Positions 8,196 through 14,663 of a stretch of DNA of 18,705 nt are shown here, piece by piece. The notes under the pieces are model-generated. The model was given only the letters and a program-made list of their open reading frames with translations. It was not told the origin of the DNA and made no database searches. The first letter of the stretch is position 1. Each line of letters opens with the position of its first letter. The position numbers and the translations under genes are program-made. The DNA is taken from the NCBI GenBank assembly GCA_015522395.1, contig WAMH01000233.1:1-18705 (forward strand). Reading direction: 5' to 3'. The DNA comes from Thermococcus sp. (GTDB lineage: Archaea; Methanobacteriota_B; Thermococci; Thermococcales; Thermococcaceae).

Positions 8196-9106
8196 GATCT
8201 ACCCCCCTGGACGTTCCTTGAGAGGTACCATTTCAGCACTCCGGCGTTGAATATCCACGTGTTCATGAAGTCAGCGAGCAGACCGAAGATGAGAACGATG
8301 GCTATGTTGTCGATGGTCTGGCTGGTGGAGATCAACCAGAGGACGAAAAGGGCCCCAAGGGTTGTGGTGCTCATGGTAAAACCCGTTGAAACCGCGGAGA
8401 GGTAGGCATCTTCTATAGTGTCTTCCTTCCTCTTGAGGAGCTTCGTGGTGAGGAGTATGTTGCTGTCAACGGTGTAACCGATGAGCATCAGCAAAGCCGC
8501 TATCGTCGCGGTGGTCAGCTCTATTCCAAAAACCCCCATGAGGGCAACGGCTATCGTCATGTCCGAGAACGCCGAGAATATTATAGCCATAGAGGAAACG
8601 GGGTTCCTGAAGAAGAGGAACACGACGGCAGCCATGGCGAGGAAGGCCAGGGCTATGGCTTTCATCCCCTGCCTCTGGGCAACTTTTCCGAAGGTGGGTT
8701 GGACCACGTTCTGGCTGTACTTTGCATCCGGGTACTTTTCCTTCATCAGGCTGATTATCTTTTCCGGATCTGTCCCTGCGGGGGCGTATATCCTGACCCC
8801 GGTCGTTCCGACCCCCGTGAAGCTCTCAACCTTAACCTGGACACCGAGGGCACTGCTGAGGTCTTTGGCGAGCTGATCCGGGTTGGCGCTGACACCGTAG
8901 GCCGTAACGACGACACCACCACGGAGGTCTATGCCGAGCGTCGGAAAATGAACCGCCAAGATAAGGACGGCGGCAATGAATACTATCAGGGGGTAGGTTA
9001 TCATCTTCTTGTAGTGCATTCTCGCGAGAACGCGAAGTTTCTCCCTCTCCCTGGCTTTAACACTCTTCTTCTCAGGGGACTTCCCCTTGTTCTTGGACTT
9101 TGACAT
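8192..9106 (-). CDS. secF: protein-export membrane protein SecF
   Basis: Small subunit of the SecDF translocation motor. The protein has 304 residues. A very basic cytoplasmic N-terminal tail of about 35 residues (MSKSKNKGKSPEKKSVKARE) is followed by helix 1 (about 37-54). Next come the GIDLRGGVVV motif (58-67), a small extracellular domain (about 70-145) and five further helices. Conserved acidic positions are D182 in SAFSDM and D214 in GYTVDSNILL. The ATG at 9106 has GGGGTGA four bases upstream. It is the first gene of the secF-secD-RCK operon. The call is secure from motifs and from the neighbour secD. Confidence 0.96.
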   Translation of the reverse strand: MSKSKNKGKSPEKKSVKAREREKLRVLARMHYKKMITYPLIVFIAAVLILAVHFPTLGIDLRGGVVVTAYGVSANPDQLAKDLSSALGVQVKVESFTGVGTTGVRIYAPAGTDPEKIISLMKEKYPDAKYSQNVVQPTFGKVAQRQGMKAIALAFLAMAAVVFLFFRNPVSSMAIIFSAFSDMTIAVALMGVFGIELTTATIAALLMLIGYTVDSNILLTTKLLKRKEDTIEDAYLSAVSTGFTMSTTTLGALFVLWLISTSQTIDNIAIVLIFGLLADFMNTWIFNAGVLKWYLSRNVQGGRS

Positions 9107-9158
9107 AGGTTCACCCCGTCTTCTGTTTTGGCGGACTTGTCGTTAGTTGGAGTGAGCG

Positions 9159-9172
9159 GTTTTAAGATTAGC
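9159..9172 (-). promoter_or_regulatory. probable promoter of secF-secD-RCK
   Basis: On the minus strand TAATCTTAAAACC gives a TATA-like element about 60 bases before the secF ATG, which would place initiation near 9137 and give a leader of about 30 bases. It is weaker than the other promoters here. A second AT-rich element, TTATTAAAAC on the minus strand at 9266-9275, could be used instead with a longer leader. Confidence 0.35.
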
Positions 9173-9368
9173 GGTTCACCATTCAAAAGTGGACACCGAG
9201 GAGCTTAACATCCCCTCCGTGCTAGTCCGGCGAGGTAACAGAAAACGAAAAGGCATCGCCAGGAAGTTTTAATAACGGCCGGCAGGACTCTGGGTAATCG
9301 ATTCGAGGCCTTTTCTTGACAGTTCAAACCGATGAAAAACCTTTCAGAGCTCTCCGTAGGAGGCTTAA

Positions 9369-9405
9369 CTTTAAAAAGGGTTGACTTTAGCAGGGGTAGA
9401 GGTGA
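9369..9405 (+). promoter_or_regulatory. promoter and ribosome site of speH
   Basis: CTTTAAAAAGG (9369-9379) is a good archaeal TATA element. Initiation about 25 bases downstream falls near 9399, at the ribosome site GAGGTGA (9399-9405), so the leader is only about ten bases. The position of this promoter is the main reason to start speH at ATG 9411 rather than at the upstream in-frame TTG at 9381. Confidence 0.55.
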
Positions 9406-9410
9406 GGGCC

Positions 9411-9839
9411 ATGAGTGAGATAGAGACGATTGGATTTCACTACGTGGTTGAGGCGGCCGGTTGCGATCCCCAAATCCTCGCCGATGCCAAGAAGCTCAGA
9501 GAGATATTCCTGGAGGCGGCTAAGGTTGGAAGGATGGAGGTCAAGATGACCCACTTCTTCAAGTTTTCTCCGACCGGCGTCAGTGGCATGGTGGTCGTCG
9601 CGGAGAGCCATCTCTCCATACACACCTGGCCGGAGAGGGGCTACGCGGCAATAGACGTTTACACCTGCGGCACGAAGGCCGACCCCGAGGGTGCCGTTGA
9701 CTACATCCTTGACAGAATAAGGGCCAAGTACGCCCACGTCTCCGAGATAAAGCGCGGCATCTACGAGGATGATGACACGTACACCCACATGATAATGACG
9801 TGGGAAGAGGCCCTCAGAAGAAATGGAAACGGGGGATAA
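9411..9839 (+). CDS. speH: S-adenosylmethionine decarboxylase proenzyme (class 1B)
   Basis: Makes decarboxylated AdoMet, the aminopropyl donor for spermidine and the longer and branched polyamines of thermophiles. The proenzyme cleaves itself; the Ser after the cut becomes the pyruvoyl cofactor. The protein has 142 residues, the usual length of the short prokaryotic class. The cleavage motif is VVVAESHLSIHTWPE, with the cut between E65 and S66. H71 and C86 (in DVYTCGT) correspond to the processing His and catalytic Cys of the Thermotoga maritima enzyme (63/68/83 there). The symbol speD is also used for this gene. It ends 5 bp from the convergent HTH gene, and no aminopropyltransferase is adjacent. 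Confidence 0.97.
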   Translation: MSEIETIGFHYVVEAAGCDPQILADAKKLREIFLEAAKVGRMEVKMTHFFKFSPTGVSGMVVVAESHLSIHTWPERGYAAIDVYTCGTKADPEGAVDYILDRIRAKYAHVSEIKRGIYEDDDTYTHMIMTWEEALRRNGNGG

Positions 9840-9844
9840 CTGAC

Positions 9845-10348
9845 TCAGAGGAGTTCCTCTATCTTCTTTACCCGTTCCAGGGTGTCGTCAAGGATCCTCC
9901 TGACGTTCTCAATCTTTGCCTTCAGCTCGCGATTCTCGGACTCGAGTTCCTCGACCTTTTTCCTTAGCTCCTCGCACTCCTCGGCCGGAACGAGCTTTCC
10001 GCCGCCGGCTAGAACCTCGATGTTCCTGACGAGTTCGTCGAGCTTGCCGGCCTTTATCTGCTCGTAGGTTTCCTTGACGAGCTGGCCTGCCTTGGTCTCA
10101 CCCTTCAGGTGCTTTCTTATGGTTGCCTCGGTCCTGCCAAGCTCCTCCGCTATCTCCGGAACGGTCATGCCTGCCTTCTCCCTGGCTATGGCTCCAGCCG
10201 CTACCGCTAAGCTGTCAACCCAGGTGAGCCTCTCCGCCGGATCCTTTATCAGCTCAATGACCTCGGGCCTGAAGAGCGTCGCGAAGAGAAGCACACTTTC
10301 CAGCCTGTGTATCTCCCCCCTTCCCATTGGGTTCAGCGGAACCTCCAT
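9845..10348 (-). CDS. HTH/coiled-coil partner of the KaiC-like ATPase
   Basis: Probable regulatory protein that occurs next to KaiC-like ATPases in archaea (I recall a family model described as a regulatory domain found near KaiC). The protein has 167 residues. A conserved N-terminal helical region (about 10-58) is followed by a helix-turn-helix at about 60-82 (MTVPEIAEELGRTEATIRKH). A Gly-Gly linker precedes a coiled coil from about 124 to the end (ECEELRKKVEELESENRELK). The HTH suggests DNA binding and the coiled coil dimerisation; neither is shown here. It is second in a two-gene operon, 24 bp after the ATPase, and its ribosome site is GGGGGTGAT. Target genes are unknown; the operon's own promoter is one plausible site because it carries tandem repeats. 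Confidence 0.8.
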   Translation of the reverse strand: MEVPLNPMGRGEIHRLESVLLFATLFRPEVIELIKDPAERLTWVDSLAVAAGAIAREKAGMTVPEIAEELGRTEATIRKHLKGETKAGQLVKETYEQIKAGKLDELVRNIEVLAGGGKLVPAEECEELRKKVEELESENRELKAKIENVRRILDDTLERVKKIEELL

Positions 10349-10372
10349 ACCCCATCACCCCCTTTCAGTTTT

Positions 10373-11119
10373 TCACTCGATTTCGAGGACGCCCCTCTTC
10401 TTCAGAACCTTGTCTGGATAGACAACTATACCGCTGTCGGCTATCTCGAACGGGTGCCTCCTCATGCTGTGACTCGTTCCGCGCATCTTCCAGACTATCA
10501 GAGAGCGCTTAAGCTCCCCGTCGATCTCATCCAAATCGAGGCGGATTATGCCGTCGGCGCCGTGCTCGACTCCTGGCCCTCCAAATCCGCGCTCACCGAC
10601 GCTTATCTGGCTGACGAAGATGCTCGTGACACCGAGACCTGCTAAGACCCTCTTGAGCTGCATGATGATGCCCCTAGCCAAGGCCGGCTTGTTGATGTAG
10701 AGCGTCGTAACGGAGTCAATGACAACTCGCTTTGCGTTGAGATCCTTAACGGCCGTCCTGAGGACGTCTATGAACTCCCTGACGTCCGTTAAGTCGTGGA
10801 CTATGTACCTCTCGTACTCCTTGCTCTTCCCGATTCCTGCGGTGAAGGCGTCAACCATGGCAAAGAGGCCCTCTTCCTCGTACTTCCTGACGTCCCAGCC
10901 GAACTGAGCCATGTTCTGCCTGACCTGAACCGGGTGCTCTTCTAAGGCCACGTAGATCCCGGGTTCACCCATCCCGAGACCGCTCCAGATGAACTGCTGG
11001 CTGAAGATGCTCTTTCCTGTTCCCGGGCCGCCGCTGAGGATGACGACGTTCCTCTCGGGGATTCCTCCGTGGAGTATCTCGTCCATTCCTGGGATTCCTG
11101 TCCTGACCCTCACCACCAC
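10373..11119 (-). CDS. KaiC-like RecA-fold ATPase (single domain)
   Basis: Single-domain member of the KaiC/RadA group, close to the Pyrococcus horikoshii protein of known structure that I recall as PH0284. The protein has 248 residues. It opens with RTGIPGMDEILHGGIPERN, then Walker A GGPGTGKS (30-37). The paired glutamates that follow strand two in KaiC proteins are E60-E61 in YVALEEHP. Walker B is RVVIDSVTT (131-139). It lacks a second KaiC domain, and no KaiA or KaiB gene is present, so a clock role is not implied. ATP-dependent oligomerisation and signalling are inferred from the family. The start is GTG at 11119, first of three GTGs in frame, with a strong GGAGGTGA just upstream. It is the first gene of the operon, divergent from the methyltransferase. 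Confidence 0.9.
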   Translation of the reverse strand: MVVRVRTGIPGMDEILHGGIPERNVVILSGGPGTGKSIFSQQFIWSGLGMGEPGIYVALEEHPVQVRQNMAQFGWDVRKYEEEGLFAMVDAFTAGIGKSKEYERYIVHDLTDVREFIDVLRTAVKDLNAKRVVIDSVTTLYINKPALARGIIMQLKRVLAGLGVTSIFVSQISVGERGFGGPGVEHGADGIIRLDLDEIDGELKRSLIVWKMRGTSHSMRRHPFEIADSGIVVYPDKVLKKRGVLEIE

Positions 11120-11203
11120 GCTCTCACCTCCTTTAGTTACCTTTTGTTACCATTAGTTTATACACTAAAGACTTTAAAAAGGTTATGATGCTAAACACAA
11201 TCA
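11120..11203. promoter_or_regulatory. compact divergent promoter region with operator-like repeats
   Basis: The 65 bp between the two divergent start codons contain a perfect inverted repeat TTAGT-TTATAC-ACTAA (11153-11168) whose centre can serve as a TATA element in either direction. A second TATA-like element, CTTTAAAAAGG, lies at 11173-11182. A GTATAAAC box on the minus strand would start the KaiC operon near 11135. On the plus strand the first box would start transcription at the ATG at 11185, and the second near the ATG at 11203. Confidence 0.5.
11132..11151 (-). repeat. tandem 10-bp repeat at the KaiC operon promoter (GTAAC-N5-GTAAC)
   Basis: TTTAGTTACC and TTTTGTTACC lie head to tail with one mismatch. 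Read on the KaiC coding strand this is GGTAACAAAAGGTAAC. It sits between the TATA element and the expected start of transcription, where a bound repressor would block initiation. Two sites one helical turn apart lie on the same face of the DNA. Confidence 0.6.
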
Positions 11204-12042
11204 TGAATTCATCGAACTACACTTACCCAGACCGCAATGAAAGACTGACCTCTAGACTCATCCAGAGTTACAAGGAAACTCGCTGGAATCTTGAAGAGGC
11301 TTATGTTTTTAAAAAGGTGAAAAACACCGTTCTCAAAGAGAATGAAAAACTGACTGTTTCTTTAGATGTTGGAACCGGTCTTGGAAGATTGATACCCTTT
11401 CTTCTCTCGATCAGCACGAAGGTCATAGCCATTGACGCCGATTTGTGGAGGTTGAGAAGGGCGATGGAATTCTTTGAAAATGAGCCAAACATCTTTTTCC
11501 TATGGACAAAGGGATCGAGGCTCGATCCACTCCCCCCCGAATGTGTGGATTTCATAAACTACAGTCACGTTGCCCAGCATGTTTCACATTACGAGCTTCT
11601 GGAGACTCTCGGGGAATTCTACAGAATCCTGAGGGACGATGGATGGCTCCTACTTCTCACCACACATTCAGAGGGAAAAGAGTGGTTCCTCGTGTCCACA
11701 GAGAACGGGATTAAGGAGATAAAACGAAACGAATACGAGAAACTAACCCGTAATTCTCAGCCTGGAAAGCTACCCGTCAGGAAATTCGACGTTGATTACC
11801 TTGAAGCCCTCCTCCGAGACTTTGGCTTCAAAATTGAATGGAAAATTTACTACCACATAAAGCCCGAGTTTGCACCCAGAGATGAGATAGAGAAACCTAA
11901 AAGTTTTAACGAAAATCCCTCCAAAAGAGACCCGGAACAATGGGTGGAAGAAATAATAGAAACCCTTAAATCGATAAACTCAAACGAAATGGATGCCAGA
12001 AGAAAAGCCCTCGACGTTGCCCTACTCCTCCGGAAGGGGTGA
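11185..12042 (+). CDS. class I SAM-dependent methyltransferase, accessory
   Basis: Predicted AdoMet-dependent methyltransferase of the Methyltransf_11/25 type; the substrate is unknown. The protein has 285 residues. Motif I is SLDVGTGLGRLIPFL (59-73). The acidic end of strand two is VIAIDAD (D84, D86), and motif IV is VDFINYSHVAQHV (121-133), followed by the usual FYRILRDDGWLLLLTT strand. About 120 residues after the Rossmann core have no recognised domain; they are charged and end in a helix. The start is uncertain: ATG 11185, 11188 or 11203 (which would give MNSSNYTYPDR), and a TATA element near 11177 fits the last as a leaderless start. Base composition is AT-rich, 23 G+C of 60 in a hand count at 11881-11940, unlike the core genes. 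It ends 3 bp before the next gene, whose ribosome site overlaps its end. Confidence 0.8.
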   Translation: MMLNTIMNSSNYTYPDRNERLTSRLIQSYKETRWNLEEAYVFKKVKNTVLKENEKLTVSLDVGTGLGRLIPFLLSISTKVIAIDADLWRLRRAMEFFENEPNIFFLWTKGSRLDPLPPECVDFINYSHVAQHVSHYELLETLGEFYRILRDDGWLLLLTTHSEGKEWFLVSTENGIKEIKRNEYEKLTRNSQPGKLPVRKFDVDYLEALLRDFGFKIEWKIYYHIKPEFAPRDEIEKPKSFNENPSKRDPEQWVEEIIETLKSINSNEMDARRKALDVALLLRKG

Positions 12043-12045
12043 TCT

Positions 12046-13521
12046 ATGGGATTCGATAATTTTGTTCAACGAACTGAAATGGTCATTTTTATACCCGGAT
12101 ACCTCACAATAAATGGAGAAAAAGAGCTAGATCTAGATGAAAAGTTCGGAGAAACACGATTTTGCAAAAGAATAAACCCGGCCTTCTTTTTTGAAGAGTC
12201 TTATCTCGAGAGAACTAAGACATTCTATCTTTGGAATGAAGACGTCGAGATAGACTACGAGCTGAACGGAGAATGTAGGAAGTTTAATATTTCTGTCTCG
12301 ATATATCTATCGGCTCTCGACGTGAAGGATCAAGAGGAAAAATCCAACAAGAAAAACAAGGAAGAACCGTTTACTATACCCCTTACCTTCTCAATATTGG
12401 TGGAGAACGCCCCCGTGTCTGTGGACGACCTGATTTCGATACCATTTTTTCTCGCCTGGAGAAATGGATGTGGATGTGAAGGCAATAATTCACCAAACCC
12501 CTTCATTGACAGCTTGAAAGGAAGAGTGTCTGAGCTTCTAGGAGCCGAATTAGTTATCAGTAAAAAGGGAAGGTTCTTTATTTCAGCCATTGAAGTTGAC
12601 TGGGATAAATTAAAGAAGGAATTCAAAGAAAACGCCTCAATACACTCTCTTGTCACGACCTATTCTCATGAACTTTACGGGTTGGCCGTTACTGACGAAG
12701 GGTACAGGGCAGTTAAACCAGATTATGCTAGAAAGAGAATTGAAGAATGGAGCCATGGGAACAGGATTTACTTCGAGCAGATAGTGTCCCCGACGTCCAT
12801 GATCCTCATAAAAGCAGACAGAAGCCGCATTGATTTTGAAAAAATGAAACTTTCCAAGTGCTGTTTTTGGAGTGAATATGTTCTAGCCCACGAGGAAGAA
12901 GAAAGAATGGTCTGCCACCATGGGGCTTTCTACCAGGGGCAATACATAGCGCTCACATTCTCAACCATAGAGATGCTTGGAGAGCTTGTCAAGAGGAGTC
13001 TCAAAAATGTGAAGACGAAAAAAGAGAATCTAAATGAGAAGCACATAGAAACTGTACTCAATAACATTAAAAATCTCAGGGTCAGGCTCGAGAGCTATCT
13101 AAGAATCCTCTCTCCAAAGAGAGTCTCAAAGCTTGGTGGCATAACCATTCTCATAGAGCGGATGTACGAGGCTAGGGGACTCTCAACTTTTTCAAGAGAA
13201 CTAGAAGAAGCCATAGGCATGCTTACTGAGATCATGAAAGAGGGCCAGGAGATAATAGAGAAGCGCCTTGAGAAAGAGAAGTTCCACCACCTTGAGATTG
13301 GAGCCACAGTTCTGGAGGCCCTTCCCATAAGCTACTTCACCCAGTGGGCCCTCCGGTTCTTCAACATACACCTCCCAACACCATTTGTAGTTGGAGTAAC
13401 CATTCCGGCTCTTTTCCTTTTCTGGTGGGTATACAATGGCAGGAAAGTCAAAAGATGGGAGAAAGAACAAAGTGCAACTTTCGTGAAGATGGCCGAGAAA
13501 ATCCTTGATTCTGTATTCTAA
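12046..13521 (+). CDS. unrecognised 491-residue protein with C-terminal membrane hairpin
   Basis: I do not recognise this family. The N-terminal about 260 residues look beta-rich and mixed, with a Lys/Glu-rich low-complexity insert (about 95-108). Cysteines and histidines cluster at 142-144 (CGC), 272-273 (CC) and 290-292 (CHH). Residues about 300-415 are long charged helices. Two hydrophobic segments end the chain: a weaker one at about 416-440, and a clear one at 446-463 with PFVVGVTIPALFLFWWVY. A short uncharged loop joins them and a basic RKVKRWEK tail follows. This layout (soluble domain, long helices, terminal hairpin, both ends probably cytoplasmic) resembles CorA-like proteins, but the GMN signature is absent. 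Composition is AT-rich (22 of 60 G+C at 12121-12180). SD GGGGTGAT overlaps the methyltransferase stop, so the two are co-translated. The 3' end overlaps nip7 by 4 bp. Confidence 0.75.
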   Translation: MGFDNFVQRTEMVIFIPGYLTINGEKELDLDEKFGETRFCKRINPAFFFEESYLERTKTFYLWNEDVEIDYELNGECRKFNISVSIYLSALDVKDQEEKSNKKNKEEPFTIPLTFSILVENAPVSVDDLISIPFFLAWRNGCGCEGNNSPNPFIDSLKGRVSELLGAELVISKKGRFFISAIEVDWDKLKKEFKENASIHSLVTTYSHELYGLAVTDEGYRAVKPDYARKRIEEWSHGNRIYFEQIVSPTSMILIKADRSRIDFEKMKLSKCCFWSEYVLAHEEEERMVCHHGAFYQGQYIALTFSTIEMLGELVKRSLKNVKTKKENLNEKHIETVLNNIKNLRVRLESYLRILSPKRVSKLGGITILIERMYEARGLSTFSRELEEAIGMLTEIMKEGQEIIEKRLEKEKFHHLEIGATVLEALPISYFTQWALRFFNIHLPTPFVVGVTIPALFLFWWVYNGRKVKRWEKEQSATFVKMAEKILDSVF

Positions 13522-14021
13522 CGCCTTCTCCTCAAAAACTCCCCCACATCCGTCACATTCAGGATAAACTTTCTCTTACTGCCCGGGTTTATCCTCCCTA
13601 TGCCGAGGATTATCCCGTTCTCGTCGTAGATTACCAGCTTCTTCGTGCCCTGCCAGTTATAAGAGCGCACGCCGCTCCTAGGAACGTCTTTCCCTGTCGT
13701 GAAGAGGAAGCCGGCCTTTGGACTCAGAACCGCGTAGTTCTTCTCAACATCAACGAAGTAGAAGAACTCGACGTTGGGGTAGAACTTCTCCACGAGGTTG
13801 TCCACCTTTATCGTGCCGACGAAGGTGCCGTAGGAGTAGGGCTTCATTTTGAGGCCCTCCATCTCGGCCCAGACCCTCTCGTTAACCGCGTAGACGTCCC
13901 TGAATTTGCCTTCAACAACGGCGAAGGTGTGATGCTTAAGCTCGCCGTACTTCTCGGCCTCGCGGAGTATCAGATCGTACTCCCACGATGAGGCGCGCCT
14001 GTACCTGAGGGACTCAGTCAT
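13518..14021 (-). CDS. nip7: Nip7-type ribosome biogenesis protein with PUA domain
   Basis: Archaeal homologue of Nip7, which in eukaryotes acts in 60S subunit assembly and binds U-rich RNA. The protein has 167 residues, the normal archaeal length. The pre-PUA N-terminal domain opens RYRRASSWEYDLILREAEKYG and contains KPYSYGTFVGTI. The C-terminal PUA domain (about 95-167) contains PKAGFLFTTGKDVPRSGV, the strand ENGIILGIGRINPG and ends NVTDVGEFLRR. I chose ATG 14021, preceded by GGGG six bases away; further in-frame starts at 14027 (ATG) and 14036 (TTG) lie inside the upstream gene. It overlaps the cysteine-cluster gene by 8 bp, so the two share a transcript. Its stop overlaps that of the accessory plus-strand gene (CTAA). 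Confidence 0.93.
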   Translation of the reverse strand: MTESLRYRRASSWEYDLILREAEKYGELKHHTFAVVEGKFRDVYAVNERVWAEMEGLKMKPYSYGTFVGTIKVDNLVEKFYPNVEFFYFVDVEKNYAVLSPKAGFLFTTGKDVPRSGVRSYNWQGTKKLVIYDENGIILGIGRINPGSKRKFILNVTDVGEFLRRRR

Positions 14022-14541
14022 CCCCATCCCCTTCAAGCCGCTCTATCAGCTCCGCAAAGCCCTCCATGTCAGTTCGCTCAAACTCCCTCTCAAATTCGAG
14101 GCCGAGTTCGGCTATCTCCTCAGGAGTTATCACCTTTTCCGGCTCCTCGGCGTTTATCCCTGGACAGCTTTCGTCGTAGTAGAGCCACAGCGTTTGGCCC
14201 TTGTACTCGAACGGCCTCTCGCCCTCGACGCCAAGCGGCTTACGCGAGACCATGAATGGGTAGATCCTGCAGATTATCGGGTTGGCGTCATGAACCCTGC
14301 ATTTGCCGGTCTCCGGGTCGTGGAAGACGCAGCCGAGATCCCATTCACGTATCGCCAAAACGAAGCGTATCCGATTGCCCTCGACCGAGAAAGTCACGAA
14401 GTCCTGGGGATCGTGGCCCTTCCGCGCGATTCTCTCTATATCCTTTAGTGTTAGATAAACGTGCCTTCCCCGGCAGCAGTCGAGGCAGTAGAGGCACCTG
14501 AACGGAACCGGCTCGGTGAAGGGTCTGGGTTTGAAGCGCAT
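14014..14541 (-). CDS. YkgJ-family cysteine-cluster protein
   Basis: Putative metal- or Fe-S-binding protein of the YkgJ (UPF0153-like) family; its function is not known. The protein has 175 residues and eight cysteines in the family pattern: CLYCLDCC near the start (C16, C19, C22, C23), then C71 (GCVFHD), C81 (GKCRVHDANP), C91 (IICRIYPF) and C126 (ESCPGI). The C terminus is an acidic helix. It is the first gene of a two-gene unit with nip7, overlapping by 8 bp. That suggests a role near ribosome or RNA metabolism, but this is inference from position only. The ATG at 14541 has GAAGGGG seven bases upstream. Confidence 0.9.
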   Translation of the reverse strand: MRFKPRPFTEPVPFRCLYCLDCCRGRHVYLTLKDIERIARKGHDPQDFVTFSVEGNRIRFVLAIREWDLGCVFHDPETGKCRVHDANPIICRIYPFMVSRKPLGVEGERPFEYKGQTLWLYYDESCPGINAEEPEKVITPEEIAELGLEFEREFERTDMEGFAELIERLEGDGDD

Positions 14542-14561
14542 GGAACCCCTTCCCCGTGGGG

Positions 14562-14618
14562 GTTAAAAAGTCATCGAACCCTCCTCTGGACGTATCTGTG
14601 TAACGAAACCTTTTTATG
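14562..14618. promoter_or_regulatory. divergent promoters of the YkgJ/nip7 unit and first DUF308 gene
   Basis: On the plus strand CGAAAC (BRE, 14604-14609) and TTTTTATG (14611-14618) form a strong archaeal promoter that would start near 14640, before SD GGAGGG (14652-14657). On the minus strand the same bases read CATAAAAAGG and could drive the YkgJ/nip7 unit with a leader of about 45 bases. A second minus-strand element, CTTTTTAACC (14561-14570), would instead give an almost leaderless start. Confidence 0.55.
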
Positions 14619-14663
14619 TTCTCGAACGCACATTACTTTGAAACAAAGTTTGGAGGGATTGGA

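Larger units (their letters stand above)
9107..9410. other. intergenic stretch between divergent secF and speH
   Basis: About 300 bp without a convincing gene. It holds the secF promoter on the left and the speH promoter on the right. In between there is an unassigned AT-rich element (GTTTTAATAAC, 9267-9277) and a T-run (CCTTTTC, 9309-9315). Box C/D and H/ACA guide RNA motifs, a tRNA fold and CRISPR-like repeats were looked for by eye and not found. Confidence 0.5.

Noticed and set aside
9001..9186. 61-residue minus-strand frame overlapping the secF start
   Set aside because: It overlaps the start of secF in another frame, includes the secF promoter and has no family features.
9281..9310. 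tRNA-like T-arm (ATTCGAGGCC), which could mark a tRNA fragment or attachment site
   Set aside because: The first consensus base is wrong, no T-stem, acceptor stem or anticodon arm can be drawn, and there is no integrase nearby.
9325..9350. possible box C of a C/D guide RNA (CCGATGAAA)
   Set aside because: Only five of seven consensus bases match and no box D (CTGA) is present at a suitable distance.
11132..11168. CRISPR or insertion-sequence remnant at the short repeats before the KaiC operon
   Set aside because: The repeats are only 5-10 bp and are placed as operators around a TATA element. No transposase, target duplication or repeat-spacer array is present.
11185..13521. restriction-modification or BREX-like assignment for the methyltransferase pair
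   Set aside because: The methyltransferase lacks the DPPY/NPPY-type motif of DNA amino-methyltransferases and the partner shows no nuclease, helicase or target-recognition motif.
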